Positions 27,931 to 38,700 of a stretch of 64,000 nt of DNA are shown here, piece by piece; position 1 is the stretch's first letter, and each line of letters opens with the position of its first letter. The stretch covers positions 372,001 to 436,000 of the forward strand of contig NZ_QMEJ01000002.1 of NCBI RefSeq assembly GCF_003390865.1, read 5' to 3'. A model generated the notes under the pieces. That model had not been told where the DNA came from, ran no database searches, and worked only from the letters and a program-made list of their open reading frames with translations. This stretch comes from Tropicimonas sp. IMCC34011 (GTDB taxonomy: Bacteria; Pseudomonadota; Alphaproteobacteria; Rhodobacterales; Rhodobacteraceae). The position numbers were made by a program, and so were the translations under genes.

Positions 27931-29264
27931 TCCAGGGCGGAGAGCACCTCGCCCAGCGTGCCGATCAGCTCGTCGATATGGGCCTTCTCGATGATCAGCG
28001 GCGGGGACAGGGCGATGATATCCCCAGTGGTGCGGATGAGGATGCCCTTGTCGTAGGCATTGAGGAAGGCCTGGAACGCGCGCTTGGTCGGAGCGCCCTC
28101 GATCGGCTCCAGTTCGATGGCGCCAATGAGGCCCATGTTCCGCACGTCGATGACATGGGGCAGACCGGCAAGGGAATGCAGGGCCTCCTCCCAGTAACCG
28201 GCAAGGCCGTCCGCCCGTTCGAAGAGGCCGTCCTCGCGGTAGGTGCGCAAGGTCGCAAGGCCGGCCGCCGCGGCGATGGGATTGCCGGAATAGGTATAGC
28301 CGTGAAAGAGCTCGATCAGGTGGCCGGGCCCCTGCATGAAGGCGTCGTGGATCTCGGACGTCGCCAAAACCGCGCCCATCGGGATCACGCCGTTCGTCAG
28401 GCCCTTGGCGCAGGTGATGAGGTCGGGCATCACGTCGAAACGCTCGGCGGCGAATGAGGCACCGAGGCGGCCGAACCCGGTGATGACCTCATCGAAGATC
28501 AGGAGGATGCCGTGCCGCTCGGTGATCTCGCGCAGGCGCTTCAGGTATCCCTTCGGCGGCAACAGGACCCCGGTGGATCCGGCCATCGGCTCGACGATCA
28601 CCGCGGCGATGGTCTCGGCGCCATGGAGGGCGACGATCCGCTCCAGCTCGTCCGCCAGATGTGCGCCGTGCTCGGGCTGGCCGCGGGTGAAGGCGTTCTG
28701 CGGGATATGGGTGTGCGGCAGGTGATCGACGCCGGCGAGAAGCGTGCCGAACGCCTTTCGGTTGGTCACGATGCCGCCGACGGAGATCCCGCCGAAATTC
28801 ACGCCGTGATAGCCGCGCTCGCGCCCGATCAGGCGGGTCCGGCCGCCCTCGCCGCGCGCCTTGTGATAGGCCAGAGCGATCTTGAGGGCGGTCTCGACGC
28901 TCTCGGACCCCGAATTGGTAAAGAAGACGTGCTCGAACGGCTCGGGCGCCATGTCCCTGAGCGCGGAGGCGAGTTCGAAGGCCTTGGGGTGGCCCATCTG
29001 GAAGGCCGGGGCGTAGTCGAGGATACCGGCCTGCTCCCGGATCGCCTCGATGATGCGGGGCTGACCGTGCCCGGCATTGCAGCACCAGAGCCCGGCCGTG
29101 CCGTCGAGAACCTGCCGGCCGTCCTGCGTCGTGTAGTGCATCCCTTCCGCGGCGACGAACATGCGCGGCGCCGCCTTGAATTGCCGGTTCGCCGTGAACG
29201 GCATCCAGAAGGCGTCCAGATCGTTCGGCGTCGCACCGTGGCTCCCGCCCCTACCATCGGCCAT
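27927..29264 (-). CDS. Class III omega-aminotransferase (beta-alanine/omega-amino acid:pyruvate type)
   Basis: The 445-residue PLP enzyme carries LDGTAGLWCCNAGHG near residue 60, FFTNSGSESVETALK, the ring-stacking RGYHGVNFGG, the PLP aspartate region LIFDEVITGFGR and the Schiff-base Lys in LITCAKGLTNG. These residues and the length match beta-alanine:pyruvate and related omega-aminotransferases. It removes an amino group from omega-amino acids or amines, giving a semialdehyde; no aldehyde dehydrogenase gene adjoins it. It is divergent from a TetR-family gene that probably controls it. Confidence 0.9.
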   Translation of the reverse strand: MADGRGGSHGATPNDLDAFWMPFTANRQFKAAPRMFVAAEGMHYTTQDGRQVLDGTAGLWCCNAGHGQPRIIEAIREQAGILDYAPAFQMGHPKAFELASALRDMAPEPFEHVFFTNSGSESVETALKIALAYHKARGEGGRTRLIGRERGYHGVNFGGISVGGIVTNRKAFGTLLAGVDHLPHTHIPQNAFTRGQPEHGAHLADELERIVALHGAETIAAVIVEPMAGSTGVLLPPKGYLKRLREITERHGILLIFDEVITGFGRLGASFAAERFDVMPDLITCAKGLTNGVIPMGAVLATSEIHDAFMQGPGHLIELFHGYTYSGNPIAAAAGLATLRTYREDGLFERADGLAGYWEEALHSLAGLPHVIDVRNMGLIGAIELEPIEGAPTKRAFQAFLNAYDKGILIRTTGDIIALSPPLIIEKAHIDELIGTLGEVLSALD

Positions 29265-29292
29265 AATGCGATCCCCTTGTGATACTTGGATA

Positions 29293-29309
29293 AAATGGCC
29301 GAACCATTT
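29293..29309. promoter_or_regulatory. Candidate TetR operator
   Basis: Perfect inverted repeat AAATGG-CCGAA-CCATTT in the 132-bp region between the divergent aminotransferase and TetR genes, 28 bases from the aminotransferase start. The position suits repression of the aminotransferase by the adjacent regulator. Confidence 0.45.
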
Positions 29310-29396
29310 GACCGACCCCGGATTTTGACGCTACCAATCGCGGTGTACCAGTCAAGCGGTCTGCGTTCCGGCCGCGTTTTTTTCGAGTGAGAGCCA

Positions 29397-30041
29397 ATGT
29401 CACCCAAAATACAAGAGCCACGACTAGGTGGCGAGCCGCGGCGCGCGGAAACCCTGATTCAACAGCGCAACCGGAAGATCATCCTCCGCGCGGCGCTCGA
29501 CGAATTCTCGGCCCACGGGTTCCACGGCGCCTCGATCGCGAACATCGCCCGCGCCGCGGGGCTCTCCAAGGCGAACCTGCTGTATTATTTCTCGCGAAAG
29601 GAGGAGCTGTACCGCGCTCTTCTGACGAGTCTGATCGACACATGGGGCGTTCCGCTCACCTCCATCGACCCCGACGGCGATCCGAGGGAAGAGCTTGTGT
29701 CCTACGTCCGGCGCAAGCTGCAGCAGACGCGCACGATGCCCCGCGAAAGCCGCCTCCTCGCGAACGAGATCCTGCAGGGCGGGCCTCATCTCGAAGGAGA
29801 GACGCTGGAGTCCCTGCGCCGGATCGTACAGTCCAAGATGGACCTCATCCGAAGCTGGTGCGCCGAGGGACGCATCCCCCCTGTCGATGCACCGCACCTG
29901 CTGATCTCGGTCTGGGCCCTGACCCAGAACTACGCGGATTACGATGCGCAGATCCGCCGCCTGCTCGGCGAAGAGGCGGACACCTCCGATACGCCGCAGA
30001 CCTTTCTTGAAACGCTGTACGGCCGTCTGCTGACGGCCTGA
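29397..30041 (+). CDS. TetR-family regulator (RutR-like)
   Basis: The 214-residue protein has a TetR N-terminal DNA-binding domain (about 25-75: FHGASIANIARAAGLSKANL and YYFSRKEELY) and a YcdC/RutR-like C-terminal ligand domain. RutR homologues respond to pyrimidines or related amino compounds. Divergence from an omega-aminotransferase (beta-alanine is a pyrimidine breakdown product) makes regulation of that gene by an amino-acid or pyrimidine catabolite plausible; this is inference. Confidence 0.88.
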   Translation: MSPKIQEPRLGGEPRRAETLIQQRNRKIILRAALDEFSAHGFHGASIANIARAAGLSKANLLYYFSRKEELYRALLTSLIDTWGVPLTSIDPDGDPREELVSYVRRKLQQTRTMPRESRLLANEILQGGPHLEGETLESLRRIVQSKMDLIRSWCAEGRIPPVDAPHLLISVWALTQNYADYDAQIRRLLGEEADTSDTPQTFLETLYGRLLTA

Positions 30042-30048
30042 CCGCGCC

Positions 30049-30726
30049 TCACCCCTGCCCGATCACCCGGATGTCCTTCGGGGGGAAGACGGACGCGTCG
30101 GTGAGGATGACCGGCTCGGCCTGATGGATGAGGGAGATCGCTTCGAGCGCCGAAGCGGGCCGGAAGTTCTCCGCGGACCGGGGCCCGCCGAGGGCCGGAT
30201 GAAGCTTCGGGGCGTAGATCTGCCCGTAGTCCAGCGGACCGTGCAGCTTGCGGATCTTCGGCAGGAGGTCCCGCCCCTTCTCGTCATAGGGGTCTGCCCC
30301 TGAATCGTCGGCCATGGAGAAGACGGTGCCGAGGTCGATATCGTCGCGCTGCGCCTCTCGGTGGATGAACTTCTCGGAGATCAGTCGGTTCGGGAAGGTC
30401 CCGATGGACAGATCGCCCCAGGTCTCGGACCAGCAGTCGAGGCCCCCGGTCGCGCCGATGGCGAAGACGTGGGTCGTCGACGCTTCGAAATCGGGATCAC
30501 CGCGAAACAGGGCCTCGAGAAGCGGACGATACTCCTCGGGATCCACCACCTGAAACTCGCCGTTCAGGATGCTGCTTTGACCGTAGCGCCTCCACCACGC
30601 GACAAGCGTGTCCGGAACGCGGCCGCCTAGCCTCGACAGGGTCGACGCAGGCATCGGGGCATGCTCCGAGACGGGGCCGAATTTCTCGATGGCGTATTCG
30701 AGGTCCTCGCCGATGTCGTCTGCCAT
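30049..30726 (-). CDS. Tdi-type immunity protein (GAD-like and DUF1851 domains)
   Basis: The 225-residue cytoplasmic protein has an N-terminal GAD-like region (about 1-110, with AIEKFGPVSEHAPM, VAWWRRYGQSSIL and HVFAIGATGGLDCWSETWGD) and a C-terminal DUF1851 region (about 125-215, with KLHGPLDYGQIYAPKLHPAL and SALEAISLI). This two-domain architecture is that of Agrobacterium Tdi1, the cognate inhibitor of the type VI DNase effector Tde1. It lies 129 bases downstream of an Ntox15 gene on the same strand, as expected for the immunity partner. Confidence 0.85.
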   Translation of the reverse strand: MADDIGEDLEYAIEKFGPVSEHAPMPASTLSRLGGRVPDTLVAWWRRYGQSSILNGEFQVVDPEEYRPLLEALFRGDPDFEASTTHVFAIGATGGLDCWSETWGDLSIGTFPNRLISEKFIHREAQRDDIDLGTVFSMADDSGADPYDEKGRDLLPKIRKLHGPLDYGQIYAPKLHPALGGPRSAENFRPASALEAISLIHQAEPVILTDASVFPPKDIRVIGQG

Positions 30727-30855
30727 GTCAGCTTCCTTCAGTCATTCGAATATCCGCCCGCGCAAGAACCGGGGCGTCTGGGAGGAGGACAGCGGCGGCC
30801 TCCCCTTCTCCGGACATGGCCTGGATCCGCCTGTCCGTCATTGGGTCCGATGGGA

Positions 30856-31677
30856 TCACACCATCGGCGTATCGCCCTGTCCGCTCCCATCACCGTCGCC
30901 CGAACCCGCGCCGGACTCGGTCCCACCACTACCCGCTTCCCCGTCTTCGGGACAGATATCGAGCTCGACATCCATTTTCTCCATTCCTTCGCGCTGGGAT
31001 TGCTCGGCGATATCCTTCAGCTGGTCCGCCCGTCCGTTCTTCCACTGACCACCGATGGAGCGATTGACCGAACGGTTGCCAAGGCCTGAAATCGTACCGT
31101 CCCCGCCGGCGATTCCGTCCGGGGCGTGGAGCGCATCGAGCGACCGCATCGCCTCGGCGACCTCTTGTCCCGCCTGCGCTTCGGCATCCGGACGGCTGAG
31201 ACCCTGGCGGCGCAGTTCGGTTGTGCGGTTCCGCGTCTCGCGCGTCCTGTAGGCATCGCGCGCCGCGCGCCGGGCCGCTGCATCTCCTGCCCCGCGCCCT
31301 TCATTCGCGTAGCGCTCCATGTTGCCGAGGATCTCGTCCGGGGACATCTCGTTGATGGCGTCCTGCTGCTCCTTGAGCTGGCGGCGGAATTCCTCGGGAT
31401 CCGCGCCGTCCGGCGGAGTGAAACAATCGATTTCTCCGCACTCGGCGCAGGAGGTGGAGGCATCCTCGTCGGACATCTCCTCGGCATCCTCGTTCGCGTC
31501 CGTCATGGCGCTGGCGACCGCTTCCGCCGCCGCCCGTCCGGCCATGCCGCCCAGACGGGAGCCGATGGCCCGGCCCGCGAGCGTTCCGAGGGGTCCGAGG
31601 AACGAGCCGATCGCCCCGCCGACCACACCGCCGGCGACGCGCCCGCCGATCGCGCCGGCCTCGCCGTACCCGCTCAT
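30856..31677 (-). CDS. Tde-type T6SS DNase effector (Ntox15 domain, glycine-zipper N-terminus)
   Basis: The 273-residue protein begins with a glycine-zipper segment (about 7-50, GGRVAGGVVGGAIGSFLGPL), a feature of Tde1 effectors that helps translocation across the target membrane. An acidic linker and a cysteine cluster (C77, C80, C85) follow. From about 95 the Ntox15 nuclease domain contains SPDEILGNMERYANEGR, RTTELRRQG and the catalytic HxxD (His184, Asp187) in LHAPDGIAGG, followed by GLGNRSVNRSIGGQW. The tail (about 243-270) is Gly/Ser/Asp-rich. The start overlaps the adaptor gene's stop by four bases. It should cleave DNA in competitor cells. Confidence 0.87.
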   Translation of the reverse strand: MSGYGEAGAIGGRVAGGVVGGAIGSFLGPLGTLAGRAIGSRLGGMAGRAAAEAVASAMTDANEDAEEMSDEDASTSCAECGEIDCFTPPDGADPEEFRRQLKEQQDAINEMSPDEILGNMERYANEGRGAGDAAARRAARDAYRTRETRNRTTELRRQGLSRPDAEAQAGQEVAEAMRSLDALHAPDGIAGGDGTISGLGNRSVNRSIGGQWKNGRADQLKDIAEQSQREGMEKMDVELDICPEDGEAGSGGTESGAGSGDGDGSGQGDTPMV

Positions 31678-32612
31678 CGCGCGCCTCCCGCGGAAGCAAA
31701 GCCGTCCCGCCGGATCGCCGCCGCCGCTTCATCGATCAGTTGCCGCACGCGGCGTTCGGGATCGGGACCGGAGCGGACGAAGTCCCGGGCGGTGTCATCT
31801 TCGGCGACCTGGCCACCCGTCATCATCATCAGGTAGGCCCACCGGGAATGAGCCTTCTCCGATTTGAGCCCGAGCGGCCGTCCGGACGCGTCCGACCGCT
31901 TGGCGATATCGAGAAGCGCCGCCTCGTCGAGATGCTCCATCCCCTCAAGACGGTGCTTCGCCAGATACGCCGCGATGCGGACATGGCTGGCATGGAGGCG
32001 CGCATTCGTGAGCGCATTGTATTGCGGCAATTCGAGGCGCAGGAGGCCCGTCGGTGCAGGTGGCAGGTCCGACGGCCTCGCGGCATGGCGGAGGCCGCCG
32101 TTGCGCGTTGCATCGAAATTGATCGCCAAAGCCTCGCCGAGGAGCCGCGCGGCCTGCGCCGGCGTCATCACCGGCAGAAGATGGACCAGAACGTTGGGAT
32201 CGGCGTGGCGGAACAGGACAGCCTCGTAGCCCTCCGCCCCGCCGGCCCGCGTCCGTGCTCCCGCATCAGGACGATTGCGGGGAATCTCGACCATGCCGAG
32301 ACCCCGGATGTGCCGAAACGCCGTCTCCTCCGCACTGGCTGCGCTCTCGCCCGGAAAGGACCACCAGACGATGGCCTCCGGCGGAATGGCCTGACGCACG
32401 AGATCGAGCGCGTGACCGGTCGGGCAGTTCACCAGGTGAGGGCCCGACATCATCGAGGCCGTGCCGCTCCCGCCGAGATAGAGGGGCCTTGGATCGAGGT
32501 CCGACAGGTGCAGCGGCGCGCCCGGCGCCAGCGCGCCATCGACGACGGCGAAAAGATGCCCCGGGAGCCGGCGCAACAGGTCGAGCAAGGGGTCCTGCGG
32601 AAATGGACACAC
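31674..32612 (-). CDS. DUF4123 adaptor (Tap) for T6SS effector loading
   Basis: The 312-residue protein has a DUF4123 N-terminal domain (LFAVVDGALAPGAPLHLSDL, PLYLGG, GPHLVNCP, later AVLFRHADPNVLVHLLPVM) characteristic of Tap/TEC chaperones, which hold an effector and load it onto a cognate VgrG. The C-terminal half is helical (about 200-310). It starts with GTG at 32612 without a clear ribosome-binding site. It is coupled to the Ntox15 gene (ATGA overlap). No VgrG, PAAR or Hcp gene is in the window, so the carrier must be elsewhere. Confidence 0.82.
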   Translation of the reverse strand: MCPFPQDPLLDLLRRLPGHLFAVVDGALAPGAPLHLSDLDPRPLYLGGSGTASMMSGPHLVNCPTGHALDLVRQAIPPEAIVWWSFPGESAASAEETAFRHIRGLGMVEIPRNRPDAGARTRAGGAEGYEAVLFRHADPNVLVHLLPVMTPAQAARLLGEALAINFDATRNGGLRHAARPSDLPPAPTGLLRLELPQYNALTNARLHASHVRIAAYLAKHRLEGMEHLDEAALLDIAKRSDASGRPLGLKSEKAHSRWAYLMMMTGGQVAEDDTARDFVRSGPDPERRVRQLIDEAAAAIRRDGFASAGGAR

Positions 32613-32924
32613 GTTCTAAAATCCGCCGTCTGAAAAGGGCTTATGTCTGACGAGATCACGTCCGCGCGGGCACCGCAACGTCAATGTTCCCGTCATGGCG
32701 GGTTGCCGCCTGAGCGTCAGCCCCGTCGCCGGTGCGCGCGCCAGAAGAACGCCGACCCTGCGCCTGCGGATGGTTCCGGAGCAGCGCGGACAGCTGCGTC
32801 CGGCGCCGCGCGGCTCGGTGGTCATGCGCCGCGAGAGGACGGCAAGGGACCGCTCATGGACGCTTTCATGTCTTAAGCGCTTGGGTTAGAGGGGTGCGAT
32901 CTAAAGAACCTGAGCGGGGTACGC
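32613..32924. other. 312-bp divergent region between tap and accB
   Basis: I find no convincing gene here; short frames on both strands are Arg/Ala-rich and lack ribosome-binding sites. It must hold the promoters of the effector module (leftward) and of accBC (rightward). A small palindrome TTAAGCGCTT lies 54 bases before accB. Confidence 0.5.
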
Positions 32925-33425
32925 ATGACGAGGGAAAGTCAGGATGCCGACGTAGCCTTTATTGAGGCTCTGGCGGAACTCTTGCGCGCGAAGGACCTCA
33001 CGGAGATCGAGGTCAACCGCGAGTATGGGGAAGACGATTCCCTGAATGTGCGCGTCAGCCGGCATGCGCAGGCCGCGCCGCAGGTGCAGCACATCGCGCA
33101 CGCTGCACCGGCCGCGTCCCCGGCGCCGACCACGGCGCAGCCGCAGCCCGCAAGCGGCGCGCCTGCCGAGCCCGAGGATCCGGCCGAGCATCCGGGCGCC
33201 GTCACCTCTCCCATGGTCGGCACGATCTACCTCGCGGCCGAGCCGAACGCGGCACCGTTCGTTTCGGTGGGCGATGCCGTCAAGGAGGGACAGACGCTCC
33301 TCATCGTCGAGGCGATGAAGACCATGAACCAGATCCCCGCGCCCCATTCCGGAACCGTCCGCCGCATCCTCGTGGAGAATGGCGGGCCGGTCGAGTTCGG
33401 CGCTCCCCTGATGATCATCGAGTGA
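32925..33425 (+). CDS. accB: Acetyl-CoA carboxylase biotin carboxyl carrier protein (BCCP)
   Basis: The 166-residue carrier has an N-terminal dimerisation part, a flexible Ala/Pro linker (about 60-92) and a biotinyl domain with [10 protein letters not shown] and EAMKTMN, in which Lys132 carries biotin. It is the fatty-acid-synthesis carboxylase carrier. Its stop codon overlaps the accC start by one base (TGATG), giving the standard accBC operon. Confidence 0.96.
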   Translation: MTRESQDADVAFIEALAELLRAKDLTEIEVNREYGEDDSLNVRVSRHAQAAPQVQHIAHAAPAASPAPTTAQPQPASGAPAEPEDPAEHPGAVTSPMVGTIYLAAEPNAAPFVSVGDAVKEGQTLLIVEAMKTMNQIPAPHSGTVRRILVENGGPVEFGAPLMIIE

Positions 33426-34771
33426 TGTTCGACAAGATCCTGATCGCAAACCGCGGCGAGATCGCGCTGCGCGTCATCCGGGCCTGCCGGGAAATGGGCA
33501 TCGGCTCCGTTGCCGTGCATTCCACCGCCGACAGTGACGCGATGCATGTCCGCCTTGCGGACGAGAGCGTCTGCATCGGGCCGCCCTCCTCGGCGCAGAG
33601 CTACCTGTCCGTCCCGGCCATCATCTCCGCCTGCGAGATCACGGGCGCCGAGGCGATCCATCCGGGCTACGGCTTCCTGTCCGAGAACGCCGCCTTCGTG
33701 CAGGTGGTGGAGGATCACGGCCTGACCTTCATCGGCCCGTCCGCGGAGCATATCCGCATCATGGGCGACAAGATCACCGCCAAGGAGACGATGAAGGCGC
33801 TCGGCGTGCCGTGTGTCCCCGGCTCCGATGGCGGCGTTCCCGACGTGGACACCGCGCGCAAGGTTGCCGAGGAGATCGGGTACCCGGTCATCATCAAGGC
33901 CACGGCCGGCGGCGGCGGACGCGGCATGAAGCTCGCCAAGACGCCCGCAGACATCGACAACGCCTTCCACAGCGCCCGCAGCGAAGCCCGCAACGCCTTC
34001 GGCAACGACGAGGTCTACATCGAGAAGTATCTCGGTCAGCCGCGTCACATCGAGATCCAGGTCTTCGGTGACGGCAAGGGCAGCGCGGTGCATCTCGGGG
34101 AGCGGGATTGCTCGCTCCAGCGGCGCCACCAGAAGGTTCTCGAAGAAGCGCCCGGCCCGGCGATCGACGCCGCGACCCGCGCCCGTATCGGCAAGGTCTG
34201 TGCCGACGCCGTCGCCTCCATCGGCTACTCCGGTGCCGGCACGATCGAGTTCCTCTACGAGAACGGCGAGTTCTACTTCATCGAGATGAACACGCGGCTT
34301 CAGGTCGAGCATCCGGTGACCGAGGCGGTCTTCGGCGTCGACCTCGTGCGGGAGCAAATCCGCATCGCGCAAGGCCTGCCGCTGTCGTTCACGCAGGACG
34401 AGCTGGTCCCCTCCGGGCACGCCATCGAGGCGCGGATCAATGCGGAGCGGCTGCCCAGCTTCTCCCCCTGCCCCGGCACCGTGCGCACCTTCCATGCGCC
34501 GGGCGGCCTCGGTGTGCGGATGGATTCGGCGCTCTATGGCGGCTACAAGATCCCGCCCTACTACGACAGCCTGATCGCCAAGCTGATCGTCCACGGCCGG
34601 GACCGCCCCGAAGCGCTTGCGCGCCTTCGCCGGGCCCTTGGCGAGCTGGTGGTGGACGGGATCGACACCACGGTTCCGCTCTTCGACGCTCTTCTCGACA
34701 ACGAGGACGTCCAGGCCGGAAACTACGACATTCACTGGCTCGAGACCTGGCTCGAAAACGCCGGAGCCTGA
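33425..34771 (+). CDS. accC: Acetyl-CoA carboxylase biotin carboxylase subunit
   Basis: The 448-residue ATP-grasp enzyme carboxylates biotin on BCCP using bicarbonate. It shows [20 protein letters not shown], the glycine-rich ATP lid [41 protein letters not shown], and [14 protein letters not shown] with the catalytic Glu/Arg. Length is standard. The start is ATG 33425, which overlaps the accB stop; the GTG one codon earlier is less likely. Confidence 0.97.
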   Translation: MFDKILIANRGEIALRVIRACREMGIGSVAVHSTADSDAMHVRLADESVCIGPPSSAQSYLSVPAIISACEITGAEAIHPGYGFLSENAAFVQVVEDHGLTFIGPSAEHIRIMGDKITAKETMKALGVPCVPGSDGGVPDVDTARKVAEEIGYPVIIKATAGGGGRGMKLAKTPADIDNAFHSARSEARNAFGNDEVYIEKYLGQPRHIEIQVFGDGKGSAVHLGERDCSLQRRHQKVLEEAPGPAIDAATRARIGKVCADAVASIGYSGAGTIEFLYENGEFYFIEMNTRLQVEHPVTEAVFGVDLVREQIRIAQGLPLSFTQDELVPSGHAIEARINAERLPSFSPCPGTVRTFHAPGGLGVRMDSALYGGYKIPPYYDSLIAKLIVHGRDRPEALARLRRALGELVVDGIDTTVPLFDALLDNEDVQAGNYDIHWLETWLENAGA

Positions 34772-34876
34772 GAAAGCGGGCTCGCCCGCCTGGCGCTCCG
34801 GCAGGACCTCCGACATCAGCGGCGTCGCTCACGTCATTGAGCGGCGCCGCGGATTGTCGGCCTATCGGAGACCCGA

Positions 34877-35518
34877 ATGGAGCTCGCGCTCACACCGTCG
34901 ATCCTCCTTCGTGCCTACGCCGCCGGGATCTTTCCCATGGCGGAGAGCAGTACGTCCCCCGAGATCTACTGGGTCGATCCGGAGGTCCGCGGCATCCTGC
35001 CCATGGGCGGCCTCCACATCTCCCGATCCCTTCGCCGCACGATCCTGCGCGACGAGGTTTCGATCAGCTTCGATACCGATTTCGATGGCGTGATGGCCGG
35101 CTGCGCTGATCGCGAGGAGACCTGGATCAACCCTCAGATCCGCGCCCTCTACGGCAGCCTCCATGAACGCGGCTTCGCCCATTCGATCGAGGTGCGGCGG
35201 GGGACGGACCTCGTCGGCGGGGTGTACGGCGTCTCGCTCGGCGGCATCTTCTTCGGTGAGAGCATGTTCAGCCGGCGGACGGACGCCAGCAAGATCGCCC
35301 TCGTCTACCTGATGGACCGGCTCCGCCAGTCAGGCTTCGTGCTATTCGACACGCAATTCACGACCCCGCACCTCAAGCGCCTCGGCGCGTGCGACGTCCC
35401 CCGCACGGCCTACCACCAGATGCTCCGGGAGGGACTGGACGTGGACGCGACGTTCGATGCCGCCTCCCCCGCCCCGTCCGCTCAGACCGTGATGCAGCGC
35501 AGCACCCAGACGTCGTAA
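34877..35518 (+). CDS. aat: Leucyl/phenylalanyl-tRNA-protein transferase
   Basis: The 213-residue enzyme adds Leu or Phe to N-terminal Arg or Lys of proteins, marking them for ClpS-ClpAP (N-end rule). Motifs include [43 protein letters not shown] and [25 protein letters not shown] precedes ATG 34877. Its last 37 bases overlap the 3' end of the convergent DUF2155 gene. The last 20 residues are a Pro/Ser/Thr tail not found in the family core. Confidence 0.95.
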   Translation: MELALTPSILLRAYAAGIFPMAESSTSPEIYWVDPEVRGILPMGGLHISRSLRRTILRDEVSISFDTDFDGVMAGCADREETWINPQIRALYGSLHERGFAHSIEVRRGTDLVGGVYGVSLGGIFFGESMFSRRTDASKIALVYLMDRLRQSGFVLFDTQFTTPHLKRLGACDVPRTAYHQMLREGLDVDATFDAASPAPSAQTVMQRSTQTS

Positions 35519-35877
35519 CGCACGTGGTCGAGCGCATTCAGCGCCGGTGAGGAAGCGACCATCCAGCCCGTGAAGGCTGGCTCGTCCATCGCGTCATCCC
35601 GGATTTCCAGCCAGGCATAGGCGTCGGACGAGGGGTCCTCCTCGGGATACCGGCAGTCGCCGAGCACGATGTTCAGCCGGCCGTAGGTTCCCATCGTACC
35701 ACGGGCGATCTGCAGATCCTTGAGATCGCCCGTCAGCTTGTCGAGCACGCGGATTTCCGCGGCGACCGCCGAGGCGGCGCGCTCCGGGCCGGTATACTCG
35801 GGGATCTGATCGTCCTGCGCCACTGCTGCATTGGCAGACAGAAACAGCGCTAGACCTGCGCAAGCGCGTGCGATCAT
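35482..35877 (-). CDS. DUF2155 secreted protein
   Basis: The 131-residue protein starts at ATG 35877 (GGAG six bases upstream; start overlaps the NDUFA12 stop). A signal peptide ends near AVA-QD (about residue 21). The mature part has [40 protein letters not shown] and [20 protein letters not shown], which are DUF2155 hallmarks including the CRYP cysteine and a late WVLRC cysteine. It is periplasmic and of unknown function, usually found next to the NDUFA12 homologue in alphaproteobacteria, as here. Confidence 0.88.
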   Translation of the reverse strand: MIARACAGLALFLSANAAVAQDDQIPEYTGPERAASAVAAEIRVLDKLTGDLKDLQIARGTMGTYGRLNIVLGDCRYPEEDPSSDAYAWLEIRDDAMDEPAFTGWMVASSPALNALDHVRYDVWVLRCITV

Positions 35878-36257
35878 TCCGGGCTCCATGCCTCGTAATC
35901 GCTCCGCGGGGCCGGCTCGACGCGGCGGATCGATCCCGCCGGCGCGTAGGCCTCGTCCGTCCCGGTCAGGTTCGGCAGGTGCGGCTTTTCCCAGGGCTTG
36001 TGCTGAAGCGGGCGTTCGGCTGGCGGATCCTCGAAGGTGTGGTGCAGCCACCCATGCCAGTCGGGGCTGACCCGGCTCGCTTCGGCCATGCCGTTGAAGA
36101 TCACCCAGCGACGATCACCGGTCTTGGAACGGTAGAAGATGTTCCCCGCATCGTCCTCTCCGACCTTGACGCCATTGCGCCAGGTGAAGAATTGCGTGTT
36201 CAGCGTCTGCCCGTTCCACCACGTGACGGCGCGCAGCAGCGTGTTCAGAATGCCCAT
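35874..36257 (-). CDS. NDUFA12-like complex I accessory subunit (B17.2 family)
   Basis: The 127-residue protein matches the B17.2/NDUFA12 family: [20 protein letters not shown], then [30 protein letters not shown] and [14 protein letters not shown]. In alphaproteobacteria this supernumerary subunit associates with NADH:ubiquinone oxidoreductase. It is encoded apart from the nuo operon and is coupled to the DUF2155 gene by ATGA. Confidence 0.94.
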   Translation of the reverse strand: MGILNTLLRAVTWWNGQTLNTQFFTWRNGVKVGEDDAGNIFYRSKTGDRRWVIFNGMAEASRVSPDWHGWLHHTFEDPPAERPLQHKPWEKPHLPNLTGTDEAYAPAGSIRRVEPAPRSDYEAWSPE

Positions 36258-36386
36258 ATCCGCCTCTCGTTCAGTCCGCCCAGCTATGCAACGCCACGCG
36301 CCCGCCGTCCAGTCACGAAGGGGAGCCGGCGCGGGGATGCGGCTTCAGGATCGAAGGGTCTCCGTCACTCGTGCCCGAGAGCAAGA

Positions 36387-36417
36387 CGGGCCGGACGCCA
36401 TGACAGCGCCCGGCCCG
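36387..36417 (-). terminator. Terminator-like hairpin after clpX
   Basis: Leftward, CGGGCCGGGCGC pairs with GCGTCCGGCCCG (12 bp, one G-U) around a 7-base loop, followed by the weak tail TCTTGCTC. It lies 24 bases beyond the clpX stop. Confidence 0.5.
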
Positions 36418-36441
36418 CATATCGCATCCTGTCAGGAGGGA

Positions 36442-37707
<1,266 letters not shown>

Positions 37708-37916
37708 CGGTGTCTCCTGGGCCGGGGCCCGTTTCTTCGCATCAAACGCCGGGCCGCCGCGCATGGAGCGCGGCGTCCGGAAAGGTTAGGCCAGCGGTCC
37801 GGGCACTACAACGCCGAATCTGGCGATGGATCTGCGGCGGCGCAAGACCGCCGCGGACCGGCACCGCGGCGCGGCGCTCCTGCCGTGGTTCGCGCGCGCC
37901 CCGCGACCCCGGATCA

Positions 37917-38558
37917 TCAGGAGGCGCCGCCGCCCGTGCGATCCTCGACCGCCTTGCGGCTCTCGACGATCTCGTCGATCAGGCCCCAGTCCTTCGCCTC
38001 CTCGGGGGACATGAAGTTGTCCCGCTCCAGCGCGGCCTCGACCTTCTTCAGGGTCTGTCCGGTATGCTTGACGTAAATCTGGTTCAGCCGCTCTTTGAGC
38101 TTCTGCGTTTCCTGGGCGTGGATCATGATGTCCGTCGCCTGGCCCTGGTAGCCACCGGAGGGCTGGTGGACCATGATCCGGCTGTTGGGCAGGGAGAACC
38201 GCATGCCCTTTTCGCCAGCGGTCAGCAGAAGCGAGCCCATCGATGCGGCCTGGCCGATGACGAGGGTGGAGACCTTGGGCTTGATGTACTGCATCGTGTC
38301 GTAGATCGACAAACCGGAGGTCACGACGCCACCCGGAGAGTTGATGTACATCGAGATTTCCTTCGACGGATTCTCAGCCTCGAGGTGAAGGAGCTGCGCC
38401 ACGACGAGCTGGCTCATGCCGTCATGGACGGGGCCGTTCACGAAGACGATCCGCTCCTTGAGGAGGCGGGAGAAGATGTCGTAGGCGCGCTCGCCCCGGC
38501 TGGTCTGTTCGACGACCATCGGCACGAGGTTCATGTAGGTTTCTCTGGGGTCTTGCAT
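37917..38558 (-). CDS. clpP: ATP-dependent Clp protease proteolytic subunit
   Basis: The 213-residue serine peptidase forms a double heptamer. The catalytic Ser106 lies in [11 protein letters not shown], His131 in MVHQPSGG, and the Asp follows in the [13 protein letters not shown] region. The N-terminus [20 protein letters not shown] fits the family and GAGG precedes ATG 38558; the ATG at 38534 (MNLVP) is an alternative. Works with ClpX, encoded downstream. Confidence 0.96.
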   Translation of the reverse strand: MQDPRETYMNLVPMVVEQTSRGERAYDIFSRLLKERIVFVNGPVHDGMSQLVVAQLLHLEAENPSKEISMYINSPGGVVTSGLSIYDTMQYIKPKVSTLVIGQAASMGSLLLTAGEKGMRFSLPNSRIMVHQPSGGYQGQATDIMIHAQETQKLKERLNQIYVKHTGQTLKKVEAALERDNFMSPEEAKDWGLIDEIVESRKAVEDRTGGGAS

Positions 38559-38700
38559 GAGATCTGCCTCGTGTGGTGCGGCCCGGTCGGGCTTCGGGTC
38601 TCGGGATGGTCGAGTCTTAAGGATGGCACGGAGGAGCCGCAAGGGCCGCCCCGGTCGCAAGCGCGTGCCCTGCGTGCCGGACGGCCCTGCCTGTCGGCGC

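Noticed and set aside
32643-32876. Short frame upstream of accB
   Set aside because: Arg/Ala/Pro-rich, no ribosome-binding site and no family resemblance; equally open frames exist on the other strand.
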